Below are positions 18,027-26,522 of a stretch of 64,000 nucleotides of DNA, in pieces. The position numbers were made by a program, and so were the translations under genes. Each line of letters starts with the position of its first letter. Positions within the stretch are counted from its first letter, which is position 1. The notes under the pieces were generated by a model. It saw only the letters and a list, made by a program, of their open reading frames with translations, had not been told where the DNA came from and searched no databases. This stretch comes from Paenibacillus cymbidii (lineage in GTDB: Bacteria > Bacillota > Bacilli > Paenibacillales > NBRC-103111), in contig NZ_SHLX01000025.1 in assembly GCF_004764705.1 (NCBI RefSeq), forward strand, positions 1-64,000. Reading direction: 5' to 3'.

Positions 18027-18896
18027 TCAGAAGCCCATCTTCGCCGCGTAATTGCCCCAGTGCGGCTGGTTGCCGTCCACGTCCACGATGCCGTACTCGT
18101 CCGACAAGCCCCAGCTCGTGAACGCTTTGCCGCTTTTGTCCGCGAGCTGCGGGTCGGCTGCCAGCGCGGCAAGGCCGCGGGCCAAATAATGCGGCGTCTC
18201 CGACTGGGCAAAATGCGGATCTTGCGCAATCGCATCGCGCCAGTTCGCTTCCGTCACGCCAAAATGATCGAGCATCTCTTCCGAGCGCAGGAAGCCGGGC
18301 GTCGCCACCAGTGCATGAACGCCATGCGGGCGAAGATCGGCCGCCATGCCTTCGGCGAGATGGATGACCGACACTTTGGACAAGCTGTAGAAAAGAGAGC
18401 CGCGATACCGGTAGTCATGTCCGTCGGTAATTTCGACGATCAGCCCGCTGCCCCGCTTCACCATCAGCGGCGCCGCATAGTGGCTGGTGATGAGGTGCGT
18501 ATCGATGGCGCGCTCGAGCATCGTCAGCCCTTTCGACAACGAATGCTCCCAGAACGGCACGCCCCATTCGGTCAGCTTCTCCCCTCCCCAAATATCGTTG
18601 ACGAGAATGTCGAGCTTCCCGTCCTGTTCCGCCGCTACGCGTTCGAACAGCGCCTTTACGTCGGCTTCCGACGTATGGTCGGTGCGCACCGCATAAGCGA
18701 CGCCGCCGCGGGCAACGATCAGCTCCGCCGTCTCGTCGATCGTCTCCGTCCGCCCGATGTCGGACGGGCTTCCTTTGACGCTCCTCCCCGTGCAGTAGAC
18801 GGTCGCTCCCGCTTCGCCCAGCGCGAGGGCGATCGCGCGGCCCGCTCCCCGCGTCGCACCGGCGACAAGCGCCACTTTGCCTTGCAATGGTTTCAT
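18027..18896 (-). CDS. SDR-family oxidoreductase
   Basis: The 289-residue protein has the dinucleotide motif AGATRGAGRAIALAL near the N-terminus and the active site YSLSK, with the catalytic Tyr and Lys in a YxxxK arrangement. The segment between, LVNDIWGGEKL, replaces the usual NNAG. The substrate is unknown. The chosen ATG has AGGAGAG upstream; the longer frame adds 24 residues. It lies 78 bp after the radical SAM gene on the same strand and may be co-transcribed. Confidence 0.88.
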   Translation of the reverse strand: MKPLQGKVALVAGATRGAGRAIALALGEAGATVYCTGRSVKGSPSDIGRTETIDETAELIVARGGVAYAVRTDHTSEADVKALFERVAAEQDGKLDILVNDIWGGEKLTEWGVPFWEHSLSKGLTMLERAIDTHLITSHYAAPLMVKRGSGLIVEITDGHDYRYRGSLFYSLSKVSVIHLAEGMAADLRPHGVHALVATPGFLRSEEMLDHFGVTEANWRDAIAQDPHFAQSETPHYLARGLAALAADPQLADKSGKAFTSWGLSDEYGIVDVDGNQPHWGNYAAKMGF

Positions 18897-18974
18897 CAAT
18901 GGTTGCTCTCCTTTCGCGGCGCTTGGCGCCATCGATTTCACCTTCATTGTAGCGGGCGAATATGTCAACTGCTG

Positions 18975-20807
18975 TCATGTTTGAATCAAAGGTGCAACCG
19001 AATCGCCTGCGGCAGCCGCCGCCGGATTGCCGCCTTCGTCAAGCGGCACCGTATAGGAAGCCGGTTTGCCGGCGGATTCCGGATCGTAAACGACAAGCAG
19101 AAGCGTTTGCCGCTCGCGGCCCGCGACACCGCTGTCGAAATAAGCCGCAGCGTCAAACGGCAGCACCTCGACAACCGCGTGCTTGTGCAGTTCCTTCTCT
19201 CCCCAGCCGTACGCGGCAAAATCCGCTTGCCCGGCTTGTCCCGTCCGCGCCAGTTCCGGCCGCTCGGCGAGCAGCCGCATATACGCGCTTTGCCGCGCCT
19301 TGTCCGGCGCGTCGTTCCACCATATTTTGCGCGGCTTGTACTTGTGCCCGAGGAAGTAGTCCAGCTTCATCAGCCCGAGCGCTGTGGCCAGATTTGACAC
19401 ACCTGTCCCGCGGAAAACAAGGAAATCCTGCAGCCGGGTGAACAAATCCTCCAGCTGGTGCCCGATCTTCTGCCAGCCGCGGCTTTCCCAGTAATCGCCG
19501 AACTGTTGAAAAAAGTCGAACGGCGTTTCGAACTCGGCGCCGATCAAATACGCAACGCTGTGGTCCAGCCGGTGCGCGTTCCAATATTTTTCCAGCACGT
19601 CCTCCACTCGTTTGATCCGCACCAGATCGGAGAACGGCAGAATGTCGTTGCCGAGTATTTCGTAAGGCGCGTGGTCCATGTATACGTAGCCGTACTTGTC
19701 CGCGTCCGCGCGCAGGCCGGTGCCGCGCAGCATCTTGAGGAAGCCGAGCTGCAGCTCCTCCGGCCCGAGAGCGAACACATCGTTGAACGTGCGGCGGAAC
19801 GACGCGTAATCTTCCTCCGGCAAGCCGGCGATCAAGTCGAGATGCTGGTCGATGTTGCCGCTTTGGCGAATCGTCGTCACCGTACGCGACAGCTTGGCGA
19901 AATTTTGCCGCCGTTTCACCAGCTCGTTCGTCAAGTCGTTCGTCGACTGAACGCCGATTTCGAAGCGGAACACACCCGGCGGCGCATGCTCCGCCAGGAA
20001 GTCGAGCACCTCCGGCCGCATGATGTCCGCCGTAATTTCGAACTGAAAGACACAGCCCTGGTGATGCTCCAGCAGGAATGCAAAAATATCGAGCGCCACG
20101 TCCCGTTTGATGTTGAACGTACGGTCGACGAACTTGATCAGCTTGGCGCCGGCGCCGATCAGGTAGAGCAAATCCTGCTTCGTCCGCTCCAGGTCAAAAT
20201 AGCGCACCCCCACTTCGATGCTCGACAAGCAAAACTGGCAGCTGAACGGACAGCCCCGGCTCGTCTCGAAATAAACGACGCGGCTGCCAAGATGCGGCAC
20301 ATCCTCGGGAAACCGGTGCGGGGACGGCAGCGTCGCCAGATCGAGCTTCGGTCTTCCCGGGTTGATCACGATTTCGTCGCCCTTGCGGTAAGCGAGCCCG
20401 AACACAAAATGAAACTTGCGCGCGCCGGCAAGCTCCCGCAGCAAATCGCGGAACGTCTCCTCGCCTTCGCCTACAACAATACAATCGACTTCCGGCAGCC
20501 GCTTCATCCAATGCTCCGTGTCGTACGACACTTCCGGGCCGCCGAGCACGATCGTCAGCTTCGGCATGATTTTGCGCAGCATGCGCACGATGCCGATCGT
20601 TTCTTCGATGTTCCATATATAACACGAAAAACCGACCACGTCCGGGCGCCGCTGGAACAAATCGGACACCACGTTCATAGCCGGGTCTTTGATCGTATAC
20701 TCGACAATATCGACTGCAAACTCGTCCGCGCAATACGCTTTCAAGCAGCGCAGCGCAAGCGAAGTATGAATAAATTTGGCGTTAAGTGTCGTCAGAACGA
20801 CGTTCAT
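18975..20807 (-). CDS. B12-binding-domain radical SAM protein
   Basis: The 610-residue protein has an N-terminal cobalamin-binding-type domain (about 1-140, with VGFSCYIWN and VLGGPEVS), a radical SAM domain with ETSRGCPFSCQFC (CxxxCxxC) near residue 190, and a C-terminal DUF4080-type region. Members of this group catalyse unknown, often methylation-like, reactions. The B12 domain lacks a clear DxHxxG His, so whether it binds cobalamin is open. The start follows GGGAGGATGG. Confidence 0.88.
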   Translation of the reverse strand: MNVVLTTLNAKFIHTSLALRCLKAYCADEFAVDIVEYTIKDPAMNVVSDLFQRRPDVVGFSCYIWNIEETIGIVRMLRKIMPKLTIVLGGPEVSYDTEHWMKRLPEVDCIVVGEGEETFRDLLRELAGARKFHFVFGLAYRKGDEIVINPGRPKLDLATLPSPHRFPEDVPHLGSRVVYFETSRGCPFSCQFCLSSIEVGVRYFDLERTKQDLLYLIGAGAKLIKFVDRTFNIKRDVALDIFAFLLEHHQGCVFQFEITADIMRPEVLDFLAEHAPPGVFRFEIGVQSTNDLTNELVKRRQNFAKLSRTVTTIRQSGNIDQHLDLIAGLPEEDYASFRRTFNDVFALGPEELQLGFLKMLRGTGLRADADKYGYVYMDHAPYEILGNDILPFSDLVRIKRVEDVLEKYWNAHRLDHSVAYLIGAEFETPFDFFQQFGDYWESRGWQKIGHQLEDLFTRLQDFLVFRGTGVSNLATALGLMKLDYFLGHKYKPRKIWWNDAPDKARQSAYMRLLAERPELARTGQAGQADFAAYGWGEKELHKHAVVEVLPFDAAAYFDSGVAGRERQTLLLVVYDPESAGKPASYTVPLDEGGNPAAAAAGDSVAPLIQT

Positions 20808-20865
20808 GGCTGTTCCATCCTCCCGTGTGTTTCCCGCCTATTTTACCACAGAAGGGGCCTCACAG

Positions 20866-20914
20866 GGAAAAAGCGACGCTAAACGGGACAACCGTTACCC
20901 TTGTTAGCGCGTCG
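20866..20914 (-). terminator. Terminator of the 91-residue protein gene
   Basis: On the minus strand the arms CGACGCGCTAAC and GTTTAGCGTCG, with minor mismatches, are followed by five T. The 5' arm includes the stop codon of the gene. Confidence 0.75.
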
Positions 20915-21179
20915 ACAAAACCGCCAAATCCTCCGTTGCTTCCGGATGCATGTAGGCCGCGGCCGCAACCGGGAACTCCGCCGCCTCTTCGGCTTCTTCG
21001 AGCTCAAGCGCCGTCAATCTGCCGCTTCCTTCGAGCCAAAGCGTCGCCTGTTCCATCATGCGTTCCTCGACCAATTCCTTGCGCTGCTTCAAACGGCCAA
21101 TGTCTGCGCCGCCTTCGTGAATCGTCCGGTTCAGCCGCGTCCGTTCCTCCATCCATTTCGCCAGTTGGTACAAGATCAT
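20904..21179 (-). CDS. Small acidic coiled-coil protein, unknown
   Basis: I do not recognise this 91-residue protein. From MILYQLAKWMEERTRLN it is strongly helical and charged, with a probable coiled coil over residues 5-45 and an acidic Glu/Ala tail (LELEEAEEAAEFP). There is no signal peptide. The start at the second ATG is chosen because AAAGGG lies 9 bases upstream; an ATG 9 bases further upstream is in frame but too close to that site. Confidence 0.65.
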   Translation of the reverse strand: MILYQLAKWMEERTRLNRTIHEGGADIGRLKQRKELVEERMMEQATLWLEGSGRLTALELEEAEEAAEFPVAAAAYMHPEATEDLAVLSTR

Positions 21180-21356
21180 TGTCGTCATCCCTTTCGCCTG
21201 TTGAAATCGTTCCTGCCGTGTATGTCGCCGCCACGCTGCCGACCTTGCTATCCATATGCGCTGCGCCGCTTTTGGTGCGGGCTGCGCTGCCCTTTTGGAA
21301 CCGCTTGCTTGATGTATCCATCTTACCCGGGCTATATTAATGGCGGATGAAAGCTT

Positions 21357-21407
21357 CATTAATAAAGCGTGAACATCCGGTGACAAATTGTTACGCTTTC
21401 ATTAATG
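21357..21407 (-). promoter_or_regulatory. Promoter embedded in an inverted repeat
   Basis: Arms CATTAATAAAGCGT (21357-21370) and ACGCTTTCATTAATG (21393-21407) are complementary but for one extra base. On the minus strand TTGTCA (21386-21381) and ATTAAT (21363-21358) are 17 bp apart, with the -35 between the arms. It may drive the 91-residue protein gene about 180 bp away and be repressed by a dimer. No T run follows, so I do not read it as the terminator of the ABC permease. Confidence 0.5.
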
Positions 21408-21472
21408 TAGCTTGCACAGCGTGTTGGCATTCCATACGGCGCGAAAGGGATCCGGTTTCAAAAGATTGCTGT

Positions 21473-22564
21473 CTACTCCCAGCGGAACGTAAAAGCGGAA
21501 ACGGCAAACGCCACGATCGTCCATCCCGCGAGAATCGTCAACTCCGGCCAAAGCGTGCCGACACCCGCGCCGACGTTCATCACCTGGCGCAGCCCGGTCG
21601 TCAGGTGCGTGATCGGGATCAGTTTGACGAGCGCTTGCAGCCAATCGGGCAAGTTTTTGACCGGGAAGAAGACGCCGCCGAGAAACATGAGCGGAAACGA
21701 AATAAAGCCGGAAATCGGGCCGGCGCTTTCCGGGTTGCGCGCCAGGGATGCGATGATGAAGCCGATCGCCATAAAGGCGAGCGTGCCGACGATGACGAAG
21801 GAAAGCAGCAGCCACCAGGAGCCGTTGATATTCGTGCCGAAGCCGAGGCTGCCGACGAGCAGCACAATGACCGCTTGCGATGCGTTCAGCAGCAGCCGGG
21901 CCGTAATTTGCGCGGCGATGAACGTCGACGAGCGCAGCGGCGTGCTCTGCAGCCGGCGCAGGATGCCGCGTTCCCGCCAGGACGCGATTTGTGCGGCGAC
22001 GCCGTTCAGATTGTTCGACATAATCATCATGCCAACGATGCCGGGAACGAGAAAATCCATATATTTTAAATGAAGCGACTGCACTCCTTCCGCCTGCACC
22101 GTCACGATCGGCTTGTAGCCGGTCAGTTGCTTGCTGACGCTGTCCGCGGCCAAATCGACGGCCGTCTGTCCGAGCTGCGCGGTTACAGCATCCGTATCGT
22201 CATAGTACAACCGGATGCGCGCTTCGCCCGATTTGGCATTGACGGCGGTTTCGTAGCCTTGCGGGACGATGACGACGATTTCGCGGTCGCCGCGGCGAAG
22301 CTCGTCCAGCGATTTGCTTTCGTCGCTTCTCGGGGTGACGACGGCCACCTTCGTCTGCTGCAGCGCCTGCACGAACGACTGCGACGCCGCGGTGCCGTCC
22401 TTGTCGATAACGACGACGTCAACCGTGCCGGAGCCGCCTTTGCCGAAAAACGTGCCGAGCATGATCATGAAGACGATCGGAAACAGCAGCGACCAGAACA
22501 TGACTTGCCGGTTGCGGCCGAACAGCCGCAGCTGCGCCAGCGTCAATTGCCAATAAGCTTTCAT
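21473..22564 (-). CDS. ABC-2 type transporter permease
   Basis: The 363-residue membrane protein has one N-terminal helix (VMFWSLLFPIVFMIMLGTFF), an extracytoplasmic domain of about 170 residues, and five C-terminal helices, the layout of ABC-2 permeases of the YhfE/DrrB-like type. It would export lipids or drugs with the ATPase encoded upstream, whose stop overlaps its ATG by 4 bp. The start MKAYWQLTLAQLRLFGRNRQ is clear from this overlap. Because the ATPase gene is frameshifted, function in this strain is uncertain. Confidence 0.9.
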   Translation of the reverse strand: MKAYWQLTLAQLRLFGRNRQVMFWSLLFPIVFMIMLGTFFGKGGSGTVDVVVIDKDGTAASQSFVQALQQTKVAVVTPRSDESKSLDELRRGDREIVVIVPQGYETAVNAKSGEARIRLYYDDTDAVTAQLGQTAVDLAADSVSKQLTGYKPIVTVQAEGVQSLHLKYMDFLVPGIVGMMIMSNNLNGVAAQIASWRERGILRRLQSTPLRSSTFIAAQITARLLLNASQAVIVLLVGSLGFGTNINGSWWLLLSFVIVGTLAFMAIGFIIASLARNPESAGPISGFISFPLMFLGGVFFPVKNLPDWLQALVKLIPITHLTTGLRQVMNVGAGVGTLWPELTILAGWTIVAFAVSAFTFRWE

Positions 22565-23642
22565 GCTTCCCGCAGGCTCCTTCCCGTCATATGAATGAAC
22601 ACGTCCTCCAGCGTCGCCGTGCGCGTCTGCAGATCGGTCAACTGCAGCTGATGCACGGTCGCCGTTCGCACCAGATCGGTTAACGTTTCCTGCAGCCGAT
22701 CCGTGTACAGCACGAACGTGTCGCCGCGTTGCTCCGCCTGCTTCACCGCCGTCACCTTGCGCAGCAGCTCCAGGGTGTGATCCCGCCGCCTCTCGCCTTC
22801 TTGCGGCTCCGCCGTCTGCTTCCGGCCGATCAGCGCATCCCGCTCGGCGTCGCCGCCATGCCGTTCCGCCGCCGTCACGATCCGCTGGCCGAAGGCGTAT
22901 TGCGCCTGGCCGGCCGTACCTTCCCTCTCCGGAACGACCGGCTCCGGCAGCCGGAATTCGATCGCGCTGAAAGATTGCAAGCTGCGCACCAGATTTCGCG
23001 GCGTGTCGAGCGCGATCACTTCGCCGCGGTCCATCAGACAGATGCGATCGCAAAGAACGTGCGCTTCATCCATGTAGTGCGTGCTGAGCACGACCGTTTT
23101 GCCCTGCTGTTTCAGACGTTCGACGATGTCCCAGAGCGAGCGCCGCGCCTGCGGGTCCAGCCCCGTCGTCGGCTCGTCGAGAAACACGACCTTCGGGTCG
23201 TTGATGAGCGCAAGCGCAATCGCGAGCCGTTGTTTCTGGCCGCCGGACAAGTTTTTGACCCGGCCGTCGATCTTGTCCGCAGCAGCATGTCCGCAAGCAG
23301 CGGTTCGATCGGCACCGTATGCGTGTAGAAGCTGGCATACATCTGCACGATCTCCCTCACCTTCAGCAGATCGAATAAGGAAGTGGATTGCAGCTGCACC
23401 CCGATCACTTCCTTTACCTGGCCGAGCTGCGTGTCGAACCCGGCCACGCGCGCGAATCCGCCGTCCGGCTTGCGCAGCCCTTCGATCATTTCCATCGTCG
23501 TCGTTTTGCCGGCGCCGTTCGGTCCGAGCAGGCCGAATATTTCCCCTTCGTATACGTTGAAACTGACGCCGTTCACCGCCGTAAAAGTACCGTACCGCTT
23601 GACGAGCCCTGCCGCTTCGATGACCGTTTTGTCCGATGCCAT
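22561..23642 (-). pseudogene. ABC transporter ATP-binding protein, frameshifted
   Basis: The N-terminal part (from ATG 23642, MASDKTVIEAAGLVKRYG) has the Walker A GPNGAGKTTT near residues 40-48 and the Q-loop region, then leaves frame near 23279-23288 after PIEPLLADML. The signature LSGGQKQR, Walker B VVFLDEPTTGLDPQ and the C-terminal part continue in another frame to a stop at 22561. The span of 1082 bases is one short of a multiple of three, consistent with a single-base loss in the GCTGCTGCGG tract. It could be a true inactivation, a sequencing error or, less likely, programmed frameshifting. The start follows a GAGGGC-type site. Confidence 0.85.
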
Positions 23643-23807
23643 GCCCTCGCCCTTTCGTGAAATCGGATTCATCGCTTTCGCTTGATGCCATTTCATGATT
23701 ATACCATTTCCGGCGGCACAGGTGCATTTTCACCCGCATTGCGCTATAGTGATCATTATAATCGGTACGGCTCGTCAACCCCCATTACATGCTGCGAGGG
23801 ATGAATC

Positions 23808-24248
23808 ATGAACCGTTTTAAAGGCTTACGCATGAAAGCGATCGTTATCGGGTTTATTATTCAACTGGCTGTCGGCATGCTGCTGAACGCGTTGTTCTCG
23901 CTGCTGCTGATCGGCATCCACCAACCGGCCGAAGGCACCACGCATCCGCTTTATTCCCACAACGGCTATATCGCGATCGCGCTGCTCCTCGGTTTGGTGG
24001 CGGTCGCCGCCGGCAGCTATTCGGCCAGCAAAGTGTCAGGCGAGCCGGGCAATCGGCACGCGCTGTTCCTTGGCATCATCATCGTTTTGATTGGCCTCAT
24101 GTCGGTAGACAACGGCAAAAGCCTGATGCCGGTCTGGCATCAAGCCGGAACGCTGCTGCTGACAATCCCGGCGGCGCTGTTCGGCGCCTACGCTTATAAC
24201 AAACGAATGGCAACTGCCGCCGGAACGAACAACCAAGCATCGGAGTGA
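23808..24248 (+). CDS. Four-helix membrane protein, unknown
   Basis: The 146-residue protein has about four membrane helices (AIVIGFIIQLAVGMLLNALF, AIALLLGLVAVAAGSYSA, LFLGIIIVLIGLMSV, TLLLTIPAALFGAYAY) and a short polar C-terminus. This topology resembles small TIGR04086/YrzE-like membrane proteins, but I cannot name it. It follows GCGAGGG and lies 10 bp before the rRNA methyltransferase gene on the same strand. Confidence 0.78.
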   Translation: MNRFKGLRMKAIVIGFIIQLAVGMLLNALFSLLLIGIHQPAEGTTHPLYSHNGYIAIALLLGLVAVAAGSYSASKVSGEPGNRHALFLGIIIVLIGLMSVDNGKSLMPVWHQAGTLLLTIPAALFGAYAYNKRMATAAGTNNQASE

Positions 24249-24258
24249 AACGGATTTC

Positions 24259-25725
24259 ATGAACGGTCAGAAGCGAAATGGCCCCGCGAAGGGCGGCACG
24301 GCGAAGGGCGATACGGCAAAAACCGGCACGGCTCCCGCTGCGGCGCCTGTGACCGCCGAAGACGTTCGTGTCGGCGAACGTGTCGTCGTGACCGTCAAGC
24401 GGCTCGGCATCAATGGCGAAGGCGTCGGTTACTACAAGCGCAAAGCCGTGTTTATTCCTGGCGCGTTGCCGGACGAAGTCGTTCATGCCGCCGTCACGCA
24501 CGTCGAACCGAGCTTCCTGCATGCCGAACTGCAGCGTATCGAGAAACGTTCGCCGCATCGCAAAGAGCCCGAGTGTCCTGTCTACGAAGCTTGCGGAGGC
24601 TGCCAGCTGCAGCATATGGCGTATGCCGGCCAATTGCAGGCCAAGGAAGCGCTCGTACGCGAAGCGTTCGATCGTTACGCGCGCGTGGCGGACTTGACGA
24701 TCCGGCCGATCATCGGCATGGAAGAGCCGTGGGGATACCGCAACAAAGCGCAGCTGCAGGTCGGTTTCGAGCAAGGCCGCGTCATCACCGGCTTGTATGC
24801 CGCCGGCAGCCACAAGCTCATCGACATCGCCGGCTGCCGCGTCCAGCATCCGGCCATTAACCGCGCGGTCGCTGAAGTGGCCGCCGTCGTCCGGGAGCTG
24901 CGCATCCCGGTCTACGACGAGCGCAAACGCACCGGCTGCTTGCGCACCGTTGTCGCCCGTATTGCACTGGCAACCGGAGCGCTGCAGCTGACGCTCATTA
25001 CAGCCACGGGCGAACTGCCGCAGCAGGACCGGCTCGTAGCGGCTATCCGCAAGCGGGTGCCGCAGGTCGCGGCGATCGCGCACAACGTTAATGCGGGCAA
25101 AACGCCGCTCGTTTTCGGCGATACGACCCGCTTGCTCTGGGGCGCGGAGCGGCTGGACGAAACGCTGGGCGACGTCCGGCTGTCGCTTTCCCCGCGCGCC
25201 TTCTTTCAGTTGAATCCGGCGCAGACGATTCCGCTTTATCGGGCGGCCCAGGAAGCGGCGGCGCTCACCGGGCGCGAGTTGGTCGTCGACGCTTATTGCG
25301 GCTCCGGCGCCATCGGCTTGTGGCTCGCTCCGCATGCGCGCGAGGTGCGCGGCATCGAAGCGATCCCCGAGGCGGTGCGCGACGCCAAGCGGAATGCCGC
25401 GCATAGCGGCGCCGCCAACGTCACGTTCTACGAAGGGCAGGCAGAGAAACTGCTGCCCGAATGGATACGCGCCGGCGTGCGGCCGGACGTCGTCGTCGTC
25501 GACCCGCCGCGCACCGGCTGCGACCGCCGTTTGCTCGACGCCATTGCTGCCGCCAAGCCGCAGCGCCTCGTTTACGTCAGCTGCAACCCGTCGACGCTGG
25601 CCAAAGACTGCCGCGTGCTGCTGGACGCCGGCTTCCGCATCGAATGGGTGCAGCCGGTTGATATGTTTCCGCAGACGAGTCATGTGGAGTGTACAGTGTT
25701 GCTAAAAGCGAAGGGGCGGGAATAA
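24259..25725 (+). CDS. rlmD: 23S rRNA (uracil-5-)-methyltransferase, RlmCD/RumA type
   Basis: The 488-residue protein makes m5U in 23S rRNA. It has an Ala/Gly/Lys-rich tail (1-33), a TRAM domain (about 35-92), four iron-sulfur ligands (C106, C112, C115 and C193), the SAM motif DAYCGSGAIGLWLA, VVVDPPRTGCD, and the catalytic C442 in YVSCNPSTL. Bacillus has one enzyme (RlmCD) for two sites; the symbol here names the family only. The ATG follows a weak GGAGTGAAA-type site. Confidence 0.9.
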   Translation: MNGQKRNGPAKGGTAKGDTAKTGTAPAAAPVTAEDVRVGERVVVTVKRLGINGEGVGYYKRKAVFIPGALPDEVVHAAVTHVEPSFLHAELQRIEKRSPHRKEPECPVYEACGGCQLQHMAYAGQLQAKEALVREAFDRYARVADLTIRPIIGMEEPWGYRNKAQLQVGFEQGRVITGLYAAGSHKLIDIAGCRVQHPAINRAVAEVAAVVRELRIPVYDERKRTGCLRTVVARIALATGALQLTLITATGELPQQDRLVAAIRKRVPQVAAIAHNVNAGKTPLVFGDTTRLLWGAERLDETLGDVRLSLSPRAFFQLNPAQTIPLYRAAQEAAALTGRELVVDAYCGSGAIGLWLAPHAREVRGIEAIPEAVRDAKRNAAHSGAANVTFYEGQAEKLLPEWIRAGVRPDVVVVDPPRTGCDRRLLDAIAAAKPQRLVYVSCNPSTLAKDCRVLLDAGFRIEWVQPVDMFPQTSHVECTVLLKAKGRE

Positions 25726-25791
25726 CCTATGCCCCTAAGTTTTGACTTTGCCTCATACGCGCCATCCCCCATCCGCCAACTCCCCCCTTGC

Positions 25792-25987
25792 CAAATAGGC
25801 CATGTTTTCTTGCCTATTTCGCCAAAAACGGGCAGCCTCTTCAAAATAACCAGCGAAATCACTGGCTATTTCGCTCGAAATGCCGATTTGAAGGCGATTT
25901 AGGGCAAATAACCAGTAAAATCACTGGCTATTTCCGACGCGCCACCCCAAATCGGGCAAATAGGCCATTTTTCATGGGCTATTTTCG
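25792..25987. repeat. Dispersed four-palindrome element, copy C
   Basis: Palindromes are centred near 25806 (B), 25857.5 (A), 25919.5 (A) and 25971 (B), giving spacings of 51.5, 62 and 51.5 bp. The A half-sites read AATAACCAG...CTGGCTATT and the B half-sites AATAGGC...GCCTATT. It lies in the 428-bp gap between rlmD and blaI, which is otherwise taken up by the blaI promoter. Confidence 0.92.
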
Positions 25988-26074
25988 TTGCCGAGCAAGA
26001 AATCGGGTCACTAAAAGGGCGATTCGCCAGGACAGGTGGAAAAGAGAAATAGTATGGAAAATTACAGGACTCTA

Positions 26075-26132
26075 TCGACAAAACGATTCTACTCAAGTAG
26101 AATGTTATTATGTGATTCTACAGCAGTAGAAT
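26075..26132 (+). promoter_or_regulatory. blaI promoter with two BlaI-type operators
   Basis: TCGACA (26075-26080) and TAGAAT (26098-26103) are 17 bp apart. Two dyads with half-site ATTCTAC are present, ATTCTACT-CA-AGTAGAAT (26086-26103) and ATTCTAC-AGCA-GTAGAAT (26115-26132), 29 bp centre to centre. The first covers the -10 box and the second the start of transcription. BlaI/MecI dimers bind such dyads, so the operon is probably autorepressed. Confidence 0.85.
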
Positions 26133-26153
26133 AAATGGACGAGGTGTTTTCAT

Positions 26154-26513
26154 TTGGTTATGAAGTTATTCGATAGCGAGCTTAATATTATGGAAATCTT
26201 GTGGAATGAAGGCGACACTTCCGCAAAGCGAATTGCAGAAATTACAAAAAAAAACGTCGATTGGAGTAAAACAACAACGTATACCGTCATCAAGAGATGC
26301 CTTGATAAAGGGGCAATCGAGCGACGGGAACCTAATTTCATTTGCCATGCGCTTGTTACACGAGAGCAAGCGCAAGAACATGAAACAACGGAATTAATAA
26401 ATAAAATGTATAATGGCGCTCCAGACAGGCTGATTGCTTCATTGTTGGGACAGAAACGATTGTCGATTGAAGAAATCAGCCGCTTGAAACGTCTCATCGA
26501 TAGCATGGAATGA
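26154..26513 (+). CDS. blaI: BlaI/MecI/CopY-type transcriptional repressor
   Basis: The 119-residue winged-helix protein starts MVMKLFDSELNIMEILW (MecI-type N-terminus) and has the recognition helix in DWSKTTTYTVIKRCLDKG and a C-terminal dimer segment. The cleavable Asn-Phe bond of the family is represented by PNFICHAL. The TTG start is chosen because GAGGTG lies 7 bases upstream; the ATG two codons later is 13 bases away. It is co-transcribed with the BlaR1-type gene 9 bp downstream. Confidence 0.9.
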   Translation: MVMKLFDSELNIMEILWNEGDTSAKRIAEITKKNVDWSKTTTYTVIKRCLDKGAIERREPNFICHALVTREQAQEHETTELINKMYNGAPDRLIASLLGQKRLSIEEISRLKRLIDSME

Positions 26514-26522
26514 GGTGAGGGA

